A stretch of 64,000 nt of DNA from Phocoena phocoena (GCF_963924675.1 NC_089219.1:147394288-147458287); one strand, 5' to 3'; positions 24,926-37,637 are shown, numbered from the stretch's first letter. Numbers and translations: made by a program. The notes: a model not told the origin generated them from the letters alone.

Positions 24926-26331
24926 CTGTGACAACTCAAATTCCACTGTGACATACAGCTTCCCAAATTTCCTCATCTCTGAAGTGGGCACAATACCACC
25001 CACATTACACGTCTTACTAATAATCCTAAAAAGGGCTTATTTAAATCAGAAACATTTGCAAATGGATTCGATGCACGAAAATTAAATTTATATCCAACTT
25101 TTCACGGAAATGTCTGGTGGGCAGAACAACTGGGAAGAGCATCATGCAGGGCAGGACATGCTTCCCAGCCCCAGACAAACATGAGCCATGTATTTAATAC
25201 GGTGGCTCTGTACAGAGCCAGAGCTGGAAGAAAAGGGACAGGTTACCCTAGAAAATCAAATGGAAATGGAAGCCAGTTTTCTTCAATTCTAAGTAAGATC
25301 TGTAACTCTCAAAGTAGGAAGATATCAATACAGGCAGTACCCAGTTTGGAAACTCATTGTCTTCCAGAGTTCATTTGTAAGTCAGGTGCTCAGAACCTGG
25401 AGTGCAAGCGTCATTCTGTGCCCCAAGCCAACCAACAACAGCTGATTAAACTTACAATACAGCTGGCACACTACACACTTAGAGCAAAAATAGTAAAAAG
25501 CAATGGTGTGATATCATTTTTTTAAACATATCCAAATGCCTGGAAAAACAAATACACAGCTCTTCACTAGGGTTGACCTGAACCCAAACAATGAGCTGAA
25601 GCTGGACGTCATGTGATCCAAGTCATTACTGAAATGGGGTCCTGGAAAACTGAAAGGGGAAGAATGGGAAAAACTCCAGACTCAAGAGGAAAGGGGTTCT
25701 GGTGGGACACAGAAAGTAGTCTAACATCTTGCAATCAAAAGAGGAGGGTCTGGTACCTACCCATGACATACTCTGAAGAACAGAAGTGCTAACCGTCACC
25801 ACTAGGAGAGCAACAGCGGCCACCCTGCCAGCGATCTAAGCAGGCACAATGAGCTGCAGTGGAGGATAAATGGCCCACTGCCACCTGGAACCAGGGAGCA
25901 GAGGGGCGGGGGATTCCCAGCATGCTCTGCAGGGTGTGGACGGCCAGGGGCAGTAGAGGCAGGAAGGAAACAGTTCCATAGTTGCCATGAGTTGGTATAG
26001 GGAGTCCAGGAGCCACATTTGACTCCAATAGCTATGGCTAGGTCAGGAAGGAACTTCCTAAACTTTACAAAAGTGAAATCTGCATGAACCGATAAGGTTA
26101 CTGATCCACATCTCTAGTATTTTGAGAGGGGAACATGGGATGAGATAAAGACAAAGCACGGGGAATGCCTTTCTCTACACGGCACACTTGCACCTTTTAC
26201 AGCAGGAAAGGTACTTAATGTCCAGTCGTTGCTGAGTACTATGGCTGGGTCAACGCCAAATACAAAAGTGATGCAAAACACTGAAACCAGGTTTGAAAAT
26301 TGAAAAGGTTTATCACTGACCCACTCTGTAC
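24926..26331. other. HHAT intron 3 (part), unassigned
   Basis: Sequence between the solo LTR and the HHAT exon 3 donor. No further exon or clear repeat is seen. Confidence 0.4.
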
Positions 26332-26399
26332 CTTCTTTAATCCTCCAAATAAAGTGCCAGTGTCCAGGTCAAATTCTTGGTCCAGTTCCTCTTCATGTT
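26332..26399 (-). CDS. HHAT: HHAT coding exon 3 (residues 31-53)
   Basis: HHAT is the membrane-bound O-acyltransferase of the endoplasmic reticulum that attaches palmitate to the N-terminal cysteine of Hedgehog proteins. Read on the minus strand, the 68-base exon translates, after two carried bases, to HEEELDQEFDLDTGTLFGG followed by LKK. This matches the segment after the first transmembrane helix of vertebrate HHAT as I know it. The acceptor is a good pyrimidine tract ending cttgtcag (26407-26400), and the donor is AAG|gtacag (26332|26331). The first codon (Glu) is split with exon 2 (phase 1), and the exon ends in phase 0. It is too short to stand out as an open frame. Human HHAT from memory differs at only three or four positions here. 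Confidence 0.93.
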
Positions 26400-27611
26400 C
26401 TGACAAGAAAAACAGTGTGCATTAGTCACGAATCCGCATGAAACTGGGCTTGGTTTAACAGGAGAGGTACCAAAGGAAACTGGAATACGTCCTGGAAAAG
26501 CTGCCCGTGGACTGAGCTACAGGCATGGAAAGATGTCACACTCCTTCATTTCTGTGACCTCAGTTCCTGGAAATACATGGTGGGGCTGATGGAAATGTCC
26601 CTTTAATTTGTCATAAGGGTCACAAAAGGAGAGGGATTAAGCGCAAAAGCTTCCAGCACAAGGAAGCACAGGAGGGATGAGGGCAAATGCCCCACTTGTA
26701 CAGATGGTGAAAAAAATTTTTCAACAGACCATGCCACAAAATGATGGTGATCATAGCCCTGTGATATAAAGCTAACAAGATTATTGATGGAACTGTATAA
26801 TGGTAATACATATGCTTACAAGTAAACAGTACAATTGGTTTAAAACAAAAAATATTTTAAAATCTTATTCAAATACTTCCTAAGGGTGAACAATAACCAG
26901 GCGCGGTGTGAAATAGTAGGAGTAACGCAGAACACGATTGGCAAGGCTTTTGCTCTCCTGGGACTTACTGTACACTGGATGAGAGAGACAAACAAATAGT
27001 AAGAAATTACAATGGTGCTGAAGAATGCCATGATATGGGAGGTAAGGAGTGCTATGGGGGCTGAGTCTGGGGTGTCTATTTGATGTCAATAGGCAGCTGG
27101 ATGGGCATGGACGGAGCTCAAAACAGCGCCTCAGTTGGAAGTAAAGACTTAGCAGTCCCCAGTATAAGGGTAGCAATGAAGCCTCCAGAATGACTGAGAT
27201 CACCCAAAAGGGCACAGACTGCATAGACAAGAAAAGAAAAATCCAGTGCTCATCGGACCAACAAACATACAAAAAACACAGAGGACCACAAAGGAGCTAC
27301 CCAGAAAGATCAAAGGAAAACCAGGAGAGAGTGCGTCACTAAAACATAATCATGAAATGATGCTGGTTTCAGACTAGGATCAAAGGGCAGATTTACACAC
27401 ACTAGATGCAAACAGCAGCTCCAGCCTCAAACCCCAGGCAACACTGCTCCCAGGAAAAGCAGAAAAGGGAGGCTCATCGAGTACTGGGGTCCAGTGTGCC
27501 ACAGGGCGCAACTCCAGGACGCATTCACACTGAATTCCTTAAGGTCCAGGAGGTGCTGTGGCTGTGTGTGATTGCCCTGGTCCTTTCTGTTACAGCTGCA
27601 TACAGGCCACG

Positions 27612-27612
<1 letters not shown>

Positions 27613-27651
<39 letters not shown>

Positions 27652-27663
27652 CTGTGTGTGTGC
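27613..27663. repeat. (TG)n microsatellite
   Basis: About 17 uninterrupted TG units followed by interrupted ones (CG, TC interruptions), inside HHAT intron 2. Alternating purine-pyrimidine DNA of this length can adopt Z form and is usually length-polymorphic. Confidence 0.95.
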
Positions 27664-28023
27664 GCTGTGCTGTACACAGACTCAAGTTCCAAGGGAACAA
27701 CCCACAAACAAGCAGCAAGCTACTACAATCCAACAAAGTAACAGGTCTCTCTGAAGGCTAACAAAAACAAGGGGGGAAACCTCTCTGCTTTCCTGCCTCC
27801 TCTGTTTTGGCTTCACTTTCCTACAAAGTGCAACCTCCAGAAACAACAGAATTATGCAGAATTGAAACAAAGCAAAAACTTGAGTGCTTCTTTTTTAAAA
27901 GGGTACATTCCAAAGCAGTGAAGTTTACAATCTAAGCAGCTGACTCCCCCAAATTAGGACACATCTCCCTCTAGTGGGAAAAAGGAATCGTATGCAGACA
28001 TGAGAATTAAGATGAAATCCTGT

Positions 28024-28334
28024 CTGGCGCTGTCCAGTTGAAATACTACCTGAGACACATTTATAATTTTAAAGTTTCTAGTAGCCACACTTTAAAAAAA
28101 TAATTTTTCAAAGTGAAATTAATTTTAGAATATTTTATTTACCCTAATATGTCCAAACATTATTTCAACATGGAATCAATATTAAACAATTATTAATGAG
28201 TTATTTTACATTCCTTTTTCTTACTAATTCTTCAAAATTCCATGGACACAGTATCCTTACAGCACATCTCAATTTGAAGTGGCCACATTCCAAGAGCTCA
28301 TCAGCCACGTGCGGCTATAGCAATGGACAGTATG
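28024..28334 (-). mobile_element. Ancient nonautonomous hAT-type DNA transposon (MER type)
   Basis: Edges carry an imperfect inverted repeat (ggcgctgtccag at the left, tggacagtat at the right). The inside reads like the common ancient element with 'agtagccacactttaaaaa' and 'gccacgtgcggctatag'. The subfamily name is uncertain. Confidence 0.65.
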
Positions 28335-28546
28335 GTTCTACACCAAAACCCTCCCTCAGCTTTTGGAGAATTCCTACCAATCACCCTTCTCTGATTTCTT
28401 GACACAAACAAATGCTGTATGATGTACATTTAAATTACAACTTAGATCCTTTCATGATACTTCGGTGATCTCTGTCTTCAGACCGTCTTGAATTAGCTGA
28501 AGTGTATTGCTATAGGATTTGGTAGAGTTCTACAAAAGTTTGGTTG

Positions 28547-28570
28547 AATTCTACCAAATTTGGTAGAATT
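28547..28570. repeat. Perfect 24-base palindrome
   Basis: The two 12-base arms are exact reverse complements with no spacer: aattctaccaaa followed by tttggtagaatt. The surrounding 28517-28580 repeats 'tttggtag' several more times in direct and inverted forms. Confidence 0.9.
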
Positions 28571-29147
28571 TGGTAGAACGGAAGCTGAGAAACTGTAGCA
28601 GGTGATCTTTCCGTGAAGGGTGACGACCCTCAGAACTTCTCTGATTATCCTGCTTAGGTGAGGACCCCACACCCTCACCCTTTGGGCGAGAACGAGATTT
28701 CATCATAACTCACATTCCCTCAAGCAAGAGGACGCTGCAAATGGAGAGAAGCCTTCTCTACCTGAGCACTTTTCTCCGCACCACGCGGGCCTGACTGTGG
28801 GCAGAGCCAGCCCTTTCTTCTAGGTGCCCTGGTTCCACTTCCCCAAATTCAGCGCTCCACAAAACTGCCTGAGAGCAGAGAAATTAAGCAGTTTCTGCTG
28901 AAGAGCCCTCAATACTACGTCAGCTGTTGATTCTTCCCCTGCCCTCCACCACCAGCCACCACCCAACAATGGGATACATCAAAGCCCCATTCCACTTGCT
29001 GAGTGAGAGGGTTTGCATTTCGCCAATGAGCTGTGGTGGTAAACCGTTCACTTAAAGCCTCTAACCTACCTACCCTCTCACCCTCAACAGTTTGATGGGA
29101 AATCAATTCTGGTGTGGGGTAGGGGTAATTAGCGGGAAGGGGAGGGA

Positions 29148-29149
<2 letters not shown>

Positions 29150-29184
<35 letters not shown>
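29150..29184. repeat. (AC)n microsatellite
   Basis: About 17 AC units, inside HHAT intron 2. Confidence 0.95.
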
Positions 29185-29187
<3 letters not shown>

Positions 29188-30929
29188 CGTCTGATACAAG
29201 CCGCTGTCGGGTACATGCACACCCAACCGTGGCCCAACTGTCCTGCTGTTTCTATGCATTTGAAAAATTCCAATCAGCTCCTATGGATTCTTTATTTCTC
29301 TAGGAAGCCGGAGGATATAGCAGACCGTGGTAGTAAATGAGAGTGGGGGAAGGGAGCCGAAAAGATGGGCTTCTAAAGATAAGAGAATTTAATAGTAAGC
29401 AACTCTCAAATATGCACAGGTACGTGATCATACACAAGAGGGTAGAAAAGGTGCTGGTTTTTCCATGAGATTCTTGAAGTACGTGGGCTCCTTCTCTCTT
29501 CTCTTCCAGTTCCCACTCAGGGAATAATAAAGTGGTTTAGAAATAGCCCAAGCAAAAACAAATCATATATGTAAATAGGATGCAAAGCGATATACACATA
29601 AATGACCTTCAAATCTCCCTGAAAGAGCTGCTCATCTGCGACTCCTTAGGAATTCTGGGGTCTATCAAGGCAGGCCACCAGGCACACAGTTTGCATGGGA
29701 ATCCTTAGGGCTTCCTGGAGAGCCAGAAGCCCCAGACTAAGATGGAAACGCTCCAGTAAAGAAAAAGCCATAAGCTTTAACGCAACACAGAGCAAAGGCT
29801 GGGGGAGCAGGGGGCCTGAGGGGTGAGGCGCTGTAGAGTCTAACACTGAGGGTTGCCTTCAAATGCCCCCCAGCCCAGGGCCCGGTCCCGAGTCATTGTG
29901 AGAGGTTAATCACAGGCTTTAAGAAAGCAGACTCTCTGGAAGCCAACAAGCCCCTCCCTTGAGGATCAGTGTCAATCTAGGAAGAAAACACCAGTGCAAG
30001 CCTGAGAGGAAGGGGTGGGCCAGGAGACTTGGAATTCCAATAGGAAGGCAGCGACTTGACGGTTTCCTATGACCCTGGCCATAGGTAACATGGAAAAAAA
30101 AAGATCAAATATAACACGAAGCCCTGCCAAACAGAACACTCGGAGTCTTAGGTGCACCACAGCACAATTAATGCTGGCTATCTAGACAGGCTGTCCAGAC
30201 CTTGCCCCCTGCACTTGGGTCCTTTCACAAAGCTGTATTAACTGAAGGGCCCCTAGTGGTTCTGTCCACGGGCAGCCAGCTCACCTGGTTCCAAGGGCAT
30301 AGGCCACCTGTACAAACACAGGACTGGTAGCCTTTGTTTCCCTGCCCTGAACTGGGGCCACCAGATAAGTAACCAGCCGTCTTGCAACCAAACTCCTAAT
30401 CACAGAAGCAAGTGGGAAAAATTACCTCCAGATTGACAAAGCCTGTCCGCTATGACAGGTTAGTATGTTGCATGAACGACATAAAAGAATTAATCCATAA
30501 ATGAGCTGCTATATCCTTTTCTCATAAGCTGGGATTAGTGACAAGTGATAAGAAAAGGCATGTAAAGGAACAAACAAAAGATGAATATGCTCAACTATAT
30601 TTGCATCTCACTTTAAGAACACCTACTATAAAAAAAGAAAGAAAAAAGAAACTGGAGGCGGCAATTCAAATGATTTGCTCCGTATCTGCTTAAATATCAG
30701 GGCTCTCTGGTGTCACAGAGTTTACTTAGAGAAACATTAACTGCTTGTCACTGAAGATTAAAGAAATGAAAATAAAATACCTGTGAAATAAAAACTCAAA
30801 TCAATGGAAAGCACAGTTCCTTTTATAAAAGTGTCTCTAACTGCAAATTTTCAGGAAGATAGCTACTCCATGAAAGGTGAGCCTGGGCTCTGTAAAGCCA
30901 AAAAGATCTAGGGTGGCTGCTGTTCATCA

Positions 30930-32815
30930 GAAAGTAATCACAGCGAACAGAAAAATGGGAGAATTTATAAATAAATCCAAGAGCGTGTTCTTCGAAAAAG
31001 AGAATCAACCTACCAAATAGACAAAACCTTTTTAAATTTCCTAAAACAAGGGACACACGTAGAATTCAAAACATTTTAAGAATATGACACACAACCGTAC
31101 ATTAATACATCTGAAAATTTCAATGAAATCGAAAAATATAAATTACTCACGCTGACTTAAGAAGAAAAGCTACGTATACCAATAATCCCGAAAGATACTG
31201 AAGAGTTTTCGATAGGTCTACTTCCAAAGAGACTCTGTGGCTAGACAAACTTACAAGCGAATGATATCAAACTTTGATGCCGACACTTTGTATACTACTT
31301 AAACAGTTCCATAATATTGGCGGAGTCAGTGGGGGAGCTTCCCCATTCATTTCAAAAACTTAACAGAATGCTGATACTAAAACCTGAGGATGAAACAATA
31401 AAACTATAGGCCAGTTAATCTCACTTAGAAATTATTAATATTTTTTTAAACACAGAAACAAGCAGTGTATTTAAAAATAGCATAGTCACAGTAGGTTTGT
31501 TGTAGGAAACCATATGAACTATATTGGAAATATGATTACAATATCAATAGGTTGAGAAAGGAAAACTATGTAATCATCTGAATAGATACTTTTAAAAATG
31601 GATAAAATTCAACTAAAATTAAATTTTAGTAAAAGGGAGCTAGACATATTCCTTAACATGTTTTTTTTCCAAAGAAAAGCTTATTCAGCGTTTCACTAAT
31701 GGTAAAAATATACGGCTTCCCATTAAAGTTAGGGATAACAAAATAAGGACAGCATTCTTTTCCAACTAGTATATTGTTCTAGAAGTCCTGGCTAAGTAAT
31801 AATAGATGAAGCAAAACCATTATCATTATGTGTGGATATTATCTAAGTACAAAAACCAGGAGAATCAAATGATAAAAGCCAGTGGAACCCTAAGAGAATT
31901 CAATAATTTTTGGAACATAAAATAGAGAAACCAAAATAAACAACTTTACTATAGACCAGAAATAATCAGCTAGAAATTATAGAAAATATAATTGGAAAGT
32001 ATCCCAATTATAAAACGAAGAAAAAGACTTATAAATAATTTTAGGAATTTTAACAGGGCCTAGACAACCATGAACTTTTTTTAAGGGAAGTAACAGAAAC
32101 CTTGAGAAAAAAATACCATACTCCTGGATGCAATATTATAAGATTGTCATTTATTTACAAATTAATTTCTAGGCTTACTGTAATTCTGATTAAAACCCTA
32201 ATGAGATTTTTTTGGAACCTGCCAATTTCAAACGTATCTCGAAGAATAAACCAGTAAGAATAGCTAAGAAAAGAATGGAAATAGAGAACAAGGAGTGGTA
32301 ACTTACCCCACCAGATATTCAGACATTTAAAAAGCAAAAATAATTAAAACAGCACAGTACTGATGTTAAGAATTAATTGAGAAATCAATGAAACAGAAAA
32401 GACAGCCCCCATACTGTGTGTGTATGCATGTGTGCATATCCATAAAAGAATTTAGTAGATATAATAATTTAGTACATGATCAAGACTGCATTATAATTCA
32501 ATAAAGAAAGACTTATTAAATAGTGTTTGGTTACCTATTTGGGAAAAAAAGTAATTTAACTCTTCATACTTCTTATCAATATACCAAATACATATGAGGT
32601 GGATTGAAGAATAAAGATTAAACTTACTGAGACTACAGTAAGATGGACATTCTCCAATAGAAAACGTGTTAATTGGCACAGCCTTCCTGGAGAACAGTCT
32701 AGGTATATCTACCAAGAACCTTAAAAACATTCATGTAGTTTGACTCTATACTTCCTCTTCCGGAAATCCTTCTGAGAAAAACAATCAGGTACAATAAAAC
32801 AGTACAAATAGATTC
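30930..32815 (+). mobile_element. Ancient L1 (L1M-type) ORF2 fragment
   Basis: Weak but ordered L1 ORF2 landmarks: 'KSKSVFFEKENQPTK'-like text at 30970-31015, a 'NYRPVNLT' RT block near 31405-31425, 'ENYVII.IDT' near 31558-31590, 'CCSRSPG'-like text near 31775, and 'VNWHSLPGEQSRYIYQEP' near 32670-32725. Frames are destroyed by many indels. This is among the oldest L1s in the window. Confidence 0.7.
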
Positions 32816-32820
32816 CTCAC

Positions 32821-33180
32821 AAAATAAATGAGCTAAGCATTCAACTCATGAAGTTGGAATGAAGGAACAGAGCAAACCCAAAGAAACAATAAGGAAGGGA
32901 ATAATCAGATAAGGGCAGAAATCAATGAATTGGAGAACAAAAAGAAACAATTGAGATATCTAACAAAGCTGAAAAGATTAATAAGATCTCTAGCACAACT
33001 GATCAAAGGGAAAAAAAGGATGGAGGGAGTGAAGGAGAAGATGTAAATAACAAAGTATACAATGAGAGAAAGGCCAACTAGAGAAACAACAAATTTTTTC
33101 TAAGGTAAGTATTACAAACCACAATATACTAATTAAGTTGAAAACCTCCATAAAATGCATAGATCGCTAGAAAGCTACAA
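32821..33180 (+). mobile_element. Second ancient L1 ORF2 fragment (linker region)
   Basis: Encodes a degraded ORF2 linker ('IRAEINELENKKKQLRYLTK' near 32912-32970). This part of ORF2 lies upstream of RT, yet here it follows C-terminal text. It is therefore a separate insertion or a rearranged piece, not a continuation of 30930-32815. Confidence 0.65.
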
Positions 33181-33383
33181 AATGTCGAAATAGGTACAAG
33201 AAGAAAGAAATTTTGAATATAAATCAATAGTAAGCTGAAACAGTAGGCCATGACTTCCCTTTCCAGATGCTTCTCCAGGTGACCTCCTATCACCAATGGT
33301 TTTCACTGATGAGAATTCAACTGTTTTCATTCCAAGAACTGCATTAAGCTGATATGAACGACAAAAATACATAGCCCTCTTTT

Positions 33384-33596
33384 TTTTTTTTTTTTTTTTT
33401 TTTTGCAGTATGTGGGCCTCTCACTGTTGTGGCCTCTCCCATTGCGGAGCACAGGCTCCGGACGCACAGGCCCAGCGGCCATGGCTCACGGGCCCAGCCG
33501 CTCCACAGCATGTGGGATCTTCCCGGACCGGGGCACGAACCCGCGTCCCCTGCATCGGCAGGCGGACTCTCAACAACTGCGCCACCAGGGAAGCCC
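33384..33596 (-). mobile_element. CHR-type SINE, young form, antisense
   Basis: Poly-T at its left edge (the A tail read on the other strand), then the SINE body in reverse, ending '...ccaccagggaagcc'. The exact 15-base duplication acatagccctctttt is at 33369-33383 and 33597-33611. It is in HHAT intron 2, sense with respect to HHAT transcription. Confidence 0.95.
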
Positions 33597-33611
33597 ACAT
33601 AGCCCTCTTTT

Positions 33612-34674
33612 AGGCAGAGGCATTAATTCTTTCAAGGTTACTGCATGACACATTGTATCTTTCCTCAAATTAAGTGCAATCAGAGAGACATAAAAGTATT
33701 TCTACATGTTCTAAACCATAAGACACAAACAATGTACCAGGTTTGGATTAGCCACAATACTGCAGAATACCAGGGGAGAGGTCACCAAGCATAGAAGATC
33801 ACCACTACCACCACCCCCCCCCCACCCCCAAGCATTTCCATATGACTTTGACACACTCTATGTAGACTCTTGGAAGAGCTGAGTGGAAGAAGGGCTGTTC
33901 TGTTCAGTCCTTGCTGTGGGTTTACTAAGAGATCCCTTGTGCCTAGGGCTGTTATAATCAGTCTGCTGTCCCTAATGGTCAGACCACCCTGCTACTGCTG
34001 ATGGGGAAGACAGCAGTGAATGAGATGCCTGCTCTGTGCCCAGAGAAAGCAGCCGTGTAAGTGCCCACCCGTGGCATTCCACTTAACAAATAAGTTCTGA
34101 GCCTCTAGTATGTTCTAGGCCCTATATTTGCTCCAGAAACAAACACCCAAAAAAGTTCACAGAAGAGACAGTTTTCCCAGTGGATCTACTTCCATAATTG
34201 GGTTATGTGGCACTTTTTCCTGAATTAGATAGTAAGACGTGGAGTCAAAAAAACTCAACATTGCGTTAAACACACTTTGGCAAGGCAGGGGGATCTGGCT
34301 TCCATGAGCTGAATGGAAAAAGGAATAGAGAAATAAGACACTTCTTGGGAGTGGCCACTTTGGTAATGATATTGAGAGAAAAAGCCTGAAGGATAAAAGA
34401 AGCTCCAGGCTAGGGTGTGGTCAGTAATAAATCAAACAGGATGACAGCCGCTGGATCAACTGAGATGCAGAAAAGTTCTGTATTCTCCACAGAAGGATCC
34501 CCTCCCACCTCCATCCCAGTAGCTTTCACCACATAAGAAGGAAAAATTTTGTTCCAGTGGGATAAAATTTTAAGGTTTGAACTTTTACAGTATAATGGAT
34601 AAAAGAGCTTCTCCTATAAAGCAAGCTGCTTTAGGAAATTAAATTATCAATAAATACGAGTGGCAGAATAGAAT
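33612..34674. other. Intronic stretch, unassigned
   Basis: No exon or recognisable mobile element; a C-rich run lies at 33810-33830. Confidence 0.35.
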
Positions 34675-34794
34675 AAAATATTGGGTCTAGAGTTGGACAA
34701 ACCTGTTCCATTATTTATTAGATGTGTGGCCTTGGACAAGTTATATTTTTCAACCTCAGTATCCCCATCTGGGTAAAGAAGTATAACACCCATT
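34675..34794 (+). mobile_element. MIR SINE fragment
   Basis: The tRNA-derived MIR core 'agatgtgtggccttggacaagtta' followed by 'caacctcagtatccccatctgggtaaa' is clear though diverged. Confidence 0.8.
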
Positions 34795-35236
34795 GTGGTA
34801 GAGAGACTCCAAAGATGGTCACCATCAATTCCTTGTCTCCGTGTCTATGTGCACTGCTCCAGCCATAAAAAGCCATAGTCCTTCCTCCCCTTGAATCTGG
34901 ACTGGCCCTATGATTTGCTTTGACCAATAAGTGAGGCAGAAGTGACCTACTCAACTTCCCAGATTGGGCTTTAAGAGATCTGCAGCTTCTGGTTTTACAC
35001 ACATGCAATACTCCTTCTTCAAAGCCATGTGGAGAACCACATACAGAGAGCCACAGCATTCCAGTTGACAGCCTCCAGCTGAGCTCTTGGCTGATAACCA
35101 GTCATGTGAGTCAGCCATCTTGGACGTTTCAGCCTAGCTGAGCCACCAGATAATTGCAACCCAGCAACAACACACAAAGCAGAAGAACTGCCCAGCTAAG
35201 TCCAATCCAGATTTATTAAAAACAAAGTCTCACAGA
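34795..35236 (+). mobile_element. MLT1 LTR, 5' part (split by L1M)
   Basis: 'tgaatctggactggccctatgatttgctttgaccaata', then 'gccatgtggagaaccacata' and 'gtcagccatcttggacgtttcagcctagctgagcc' are MLT1 (MaLR) LTR text. It stops at about 'tctcacagaac', where an L1M begins. The remaining MLT1 3' end is found at 38178-38262. Confidence 0.8.
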
Positions 35237-35667
35237 ACATGAAACTCGATCAATGTAATCCATCAAAACAACAGGCTAAAGAAGAATTACATGATCATAT
35301 CAGTAGATGCACAAAAAGTATTTGAAAAAATCCAACACCCATTTATGATTCAAAACTCCCAGTAAGCTAGAAATAGAGAGGACCCTCCTCAACTGAGTAA
35401 AGAACACCCACAAAAACCTACAGCTAACATCATCCTTAATGGTGAGTAACTAGAAGCTTTCCTGCTCAGATCAGGAAAAAGGTAAGGATGTTCCCTCTCA
35501 TCACTCCTTCTCAACACTGTACTGGAGGTTTTAATTAATTATTAATATTATAATTTAATTAATTATTAATTATTAATAACTCCTGGAATTAATAAGCAAT
35601 TATGGCAAGGTTGCAGGAAACAAGGTTAATATATAAAGGTCAGTCGCTTTACTATATATCAGCAATG
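35237..35667 (+). mobile_element. L1M element inserted in MLT1, part 1 (RT region)
   Basis: RT-like text '[20 protein letters not shown]' is readable at about 35283-35345, followed by 'AFLLRSGKR' near 35457-35480 and 'SLLLNTVLEV' near 35502-35530. Frames are broken. An AT-rich palindromic expansion (35529-35576) interrupts the text. Confidence 0.78.
35529..35576. repeat. AT-rich palindromic low-complexity run
   Basis: Repeats of taattaattattaat in both orientations inside the L1M RT region; it probably arose by slippage after insertion. Confidence 0.8.
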
Positions 35668-36008
35668 GGGCTTCCCTGATGGCACAGTGGTTAAGAATCT
35701 GCCTGCCAATGCAGGGGACATGGGTTCGAGCCCTGGTCCAGGAACATCCCACATACCACGGAGCAACTAAGCCCGTGTGCCACAACTACTGAGCCTGTGC
35801 TCTACAGCCCACCAGCCACAACTACTGAGCCCATGTGCTACAACTACTGAAGCCTGCGCACCTAGAGCCCATGCTCTGCAACAAGAAAAGCCGCCACAAT
35901 GAGAAGCCCGCACACCACAACGAAGAGTAGCCCCCACTTGCTGCAACTAGAGAAAGCCTGCATGCAGCAATGAAGACCCAACACAGCCAAAAAATAAATA
36001 AACAAATA
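35668..36008 (+). mobile_element. CHR-type SINE, older long form, inserted in L1M
   Basis: Head 'ggggcttccctgatggcaca' with B box 'gggttcgagcc' (35722-35732). The exact 15-base duplication tatatatcagcaatg is at 35653-35667 and 36009-36023. The body is about 340 bases rather than about 300 because the block 'cacaactactgagcc' is repeated (35781, 35817 and a variant near 35839). It interrupts the L1M ORF2 text. Confidence 0.95.
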
Positions 36009-36023
36009 TATATATCAGCAATG

Positions 36024-37622
36024 AACAAGTAGAATTTGAAATTAAAAACAACAGCACCCCCCAAAATGAAATATTTAGGTATAAATCTAACAAAATATGC
36101 ATGTTATATATGAGGAAAACAACAAAACTCTGATTAAAGAAATCAAAGAAGAACTAAATAAATGGAGATATATTCCATGCTCATGGAAAGACTCAATATT
36201 GTCAAGATATCATTTCTTCCATACTTGATCTATATATTCAATGCAACCCAAATCAAAATCCCAGCAAGTTATTTTGTATATATCAACAAACTGATTCTAG
36301 AGTTTATATGGAGAGGCAAAAGACCCAGAACAGACAACACAATATTGAAGGAGAAAAACAAGGAGAGGCAAAAGACCCAGAACAGACAACACAATATTGA
36401 AGGAGAAAAACAAAGTCAGACAACCAGTACTATCCAACTTCAAGACTTACTAAAAAGCTATGGTATGCAAGACGGTGTGGTATGGGTAAAAGAACAGACA
36501 AAGAGATCCGTGCAACAGAATAGACAGCCCAGAAATAGACCCACATAAATATACACACCCAATCTCTGACAAACAAGCAAAGGTAATAGAGTGGAGCAAA
36601 GAGAGCCTCTTCAACAAAAGGTGCTGAAACAAATGGACATCCGCATGCAAAAAAAAATGAATCCAGACACAGACTCTACACCCCTCACAAATGGACATCA
36701 TAGATCTCAATGTAAAATGCTAAACTATAAAATTCCTGGAAGATAACATCAGAGAAAATCTAGATGACCTCGGACGTGGCAATGACTTCTTAGATACAAC
36801 ACCAAAGGCATAATCCATGAAAGAAAAAATTGATAAGCTGCCTGTGTTAAAATTAAAAAGTTTTGCTCCATGAAAGACACTGTAAAGGGAATGAGAAGAC
36901 CAGCCACAGATTGGGAGAAAATATTTGCAAAAACATATCTTATAAAGGATTATTATCTAAAAGATACCAAAAACTGTTGAAAATCAACAGTGAGAAAATG
37001 AACAATCTGATTTTAAAATGGGCAGAAGTCCTCACCTGACAGTTCATCAAAGCATGTAGATGGCAAATAAACATATGAAAATATGCTCCACAATATACAT
37101 CAGGGAAATGCAAATTAAAACAATAACAAGATACCACTACACACCTATTAGAATGGCCAAAATCTAAAACACTGACAACACCAAATGCTGACAAGGATGT
37201 GGAGCAACAGGAACCCATTGCTGGCGGGAGTGCAAAATGATACAGCCTCTTTGGAAGAAAACTGGCAACTCTTTGGAAGAAAGCTGTTTATAAAAATAAA
37301 CATACTCTTAACATACAATTCAGCCATTGCTCCTTGGTATTTACCCAAAAGAGCTGAGAACTTATGTCCTTACAAAAACCTTCACATGGATGTTTATAGC
37401 AGCTTTATTCATAATTGCCAAAACTCGGAGACAACCAAGATGCCTTTAAGTAAGTGAATGAATAAACTGTGGTACATTCAGACAACGGAATACTGTTCAT
37501 CACTAAAAAGAAGTAAGCCACCAAGCCATGAAAAGTCATGGAGGAACCTTAAATGCATATTAAGTGAAAGGAACTAATGTGAAAAGGCTACATACTGTAT
37601 GATTCCAACTATATGATACTTT
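36024..37622 (+). mobile_element. L1M element, part 2 (RT thumb to C-terminus)
   Basis: Continuation of the L1M. It includes '[20 protein letters not shown]' near 36185-36245, the 'FIWRGKRPRT' block near 36304-36335 (duplicated, see 36310-36413), 'HPISDKQAKVIEWS'-like text near 36555-36597, and the C-terminal 'GEQQEPIAGGSAK'-like region near 37200-37240. Confidence 0.8.
36310..36413. repeat. Exact 52-base tandem duplication inside L1M
   Basis: 36310-36361 and 36362-36413 are identical over all 52 bases, beginning ggagaggcaaaagacccaga. Because 52 is not a multiple of three, the second copy is read in a different frame. Confidence 0.96.
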
Positions 37623-37637
37623 GAAATAGATAAAACT

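Noticed and set aside
1..26331. The next HHAT exon (expected to start Asp-Ala-Thr-Asp after Lys-Lys)
   Set aside because: I scanned the minus strand for it and did not find it; it probably lies left of the window. A splice-aware alignment would settle this.
27525..27761. Valine/cysteine- or threonine/histidine-repeat proteins
   Set aside because: Translation of a TG/AC microsatellite in an intron.
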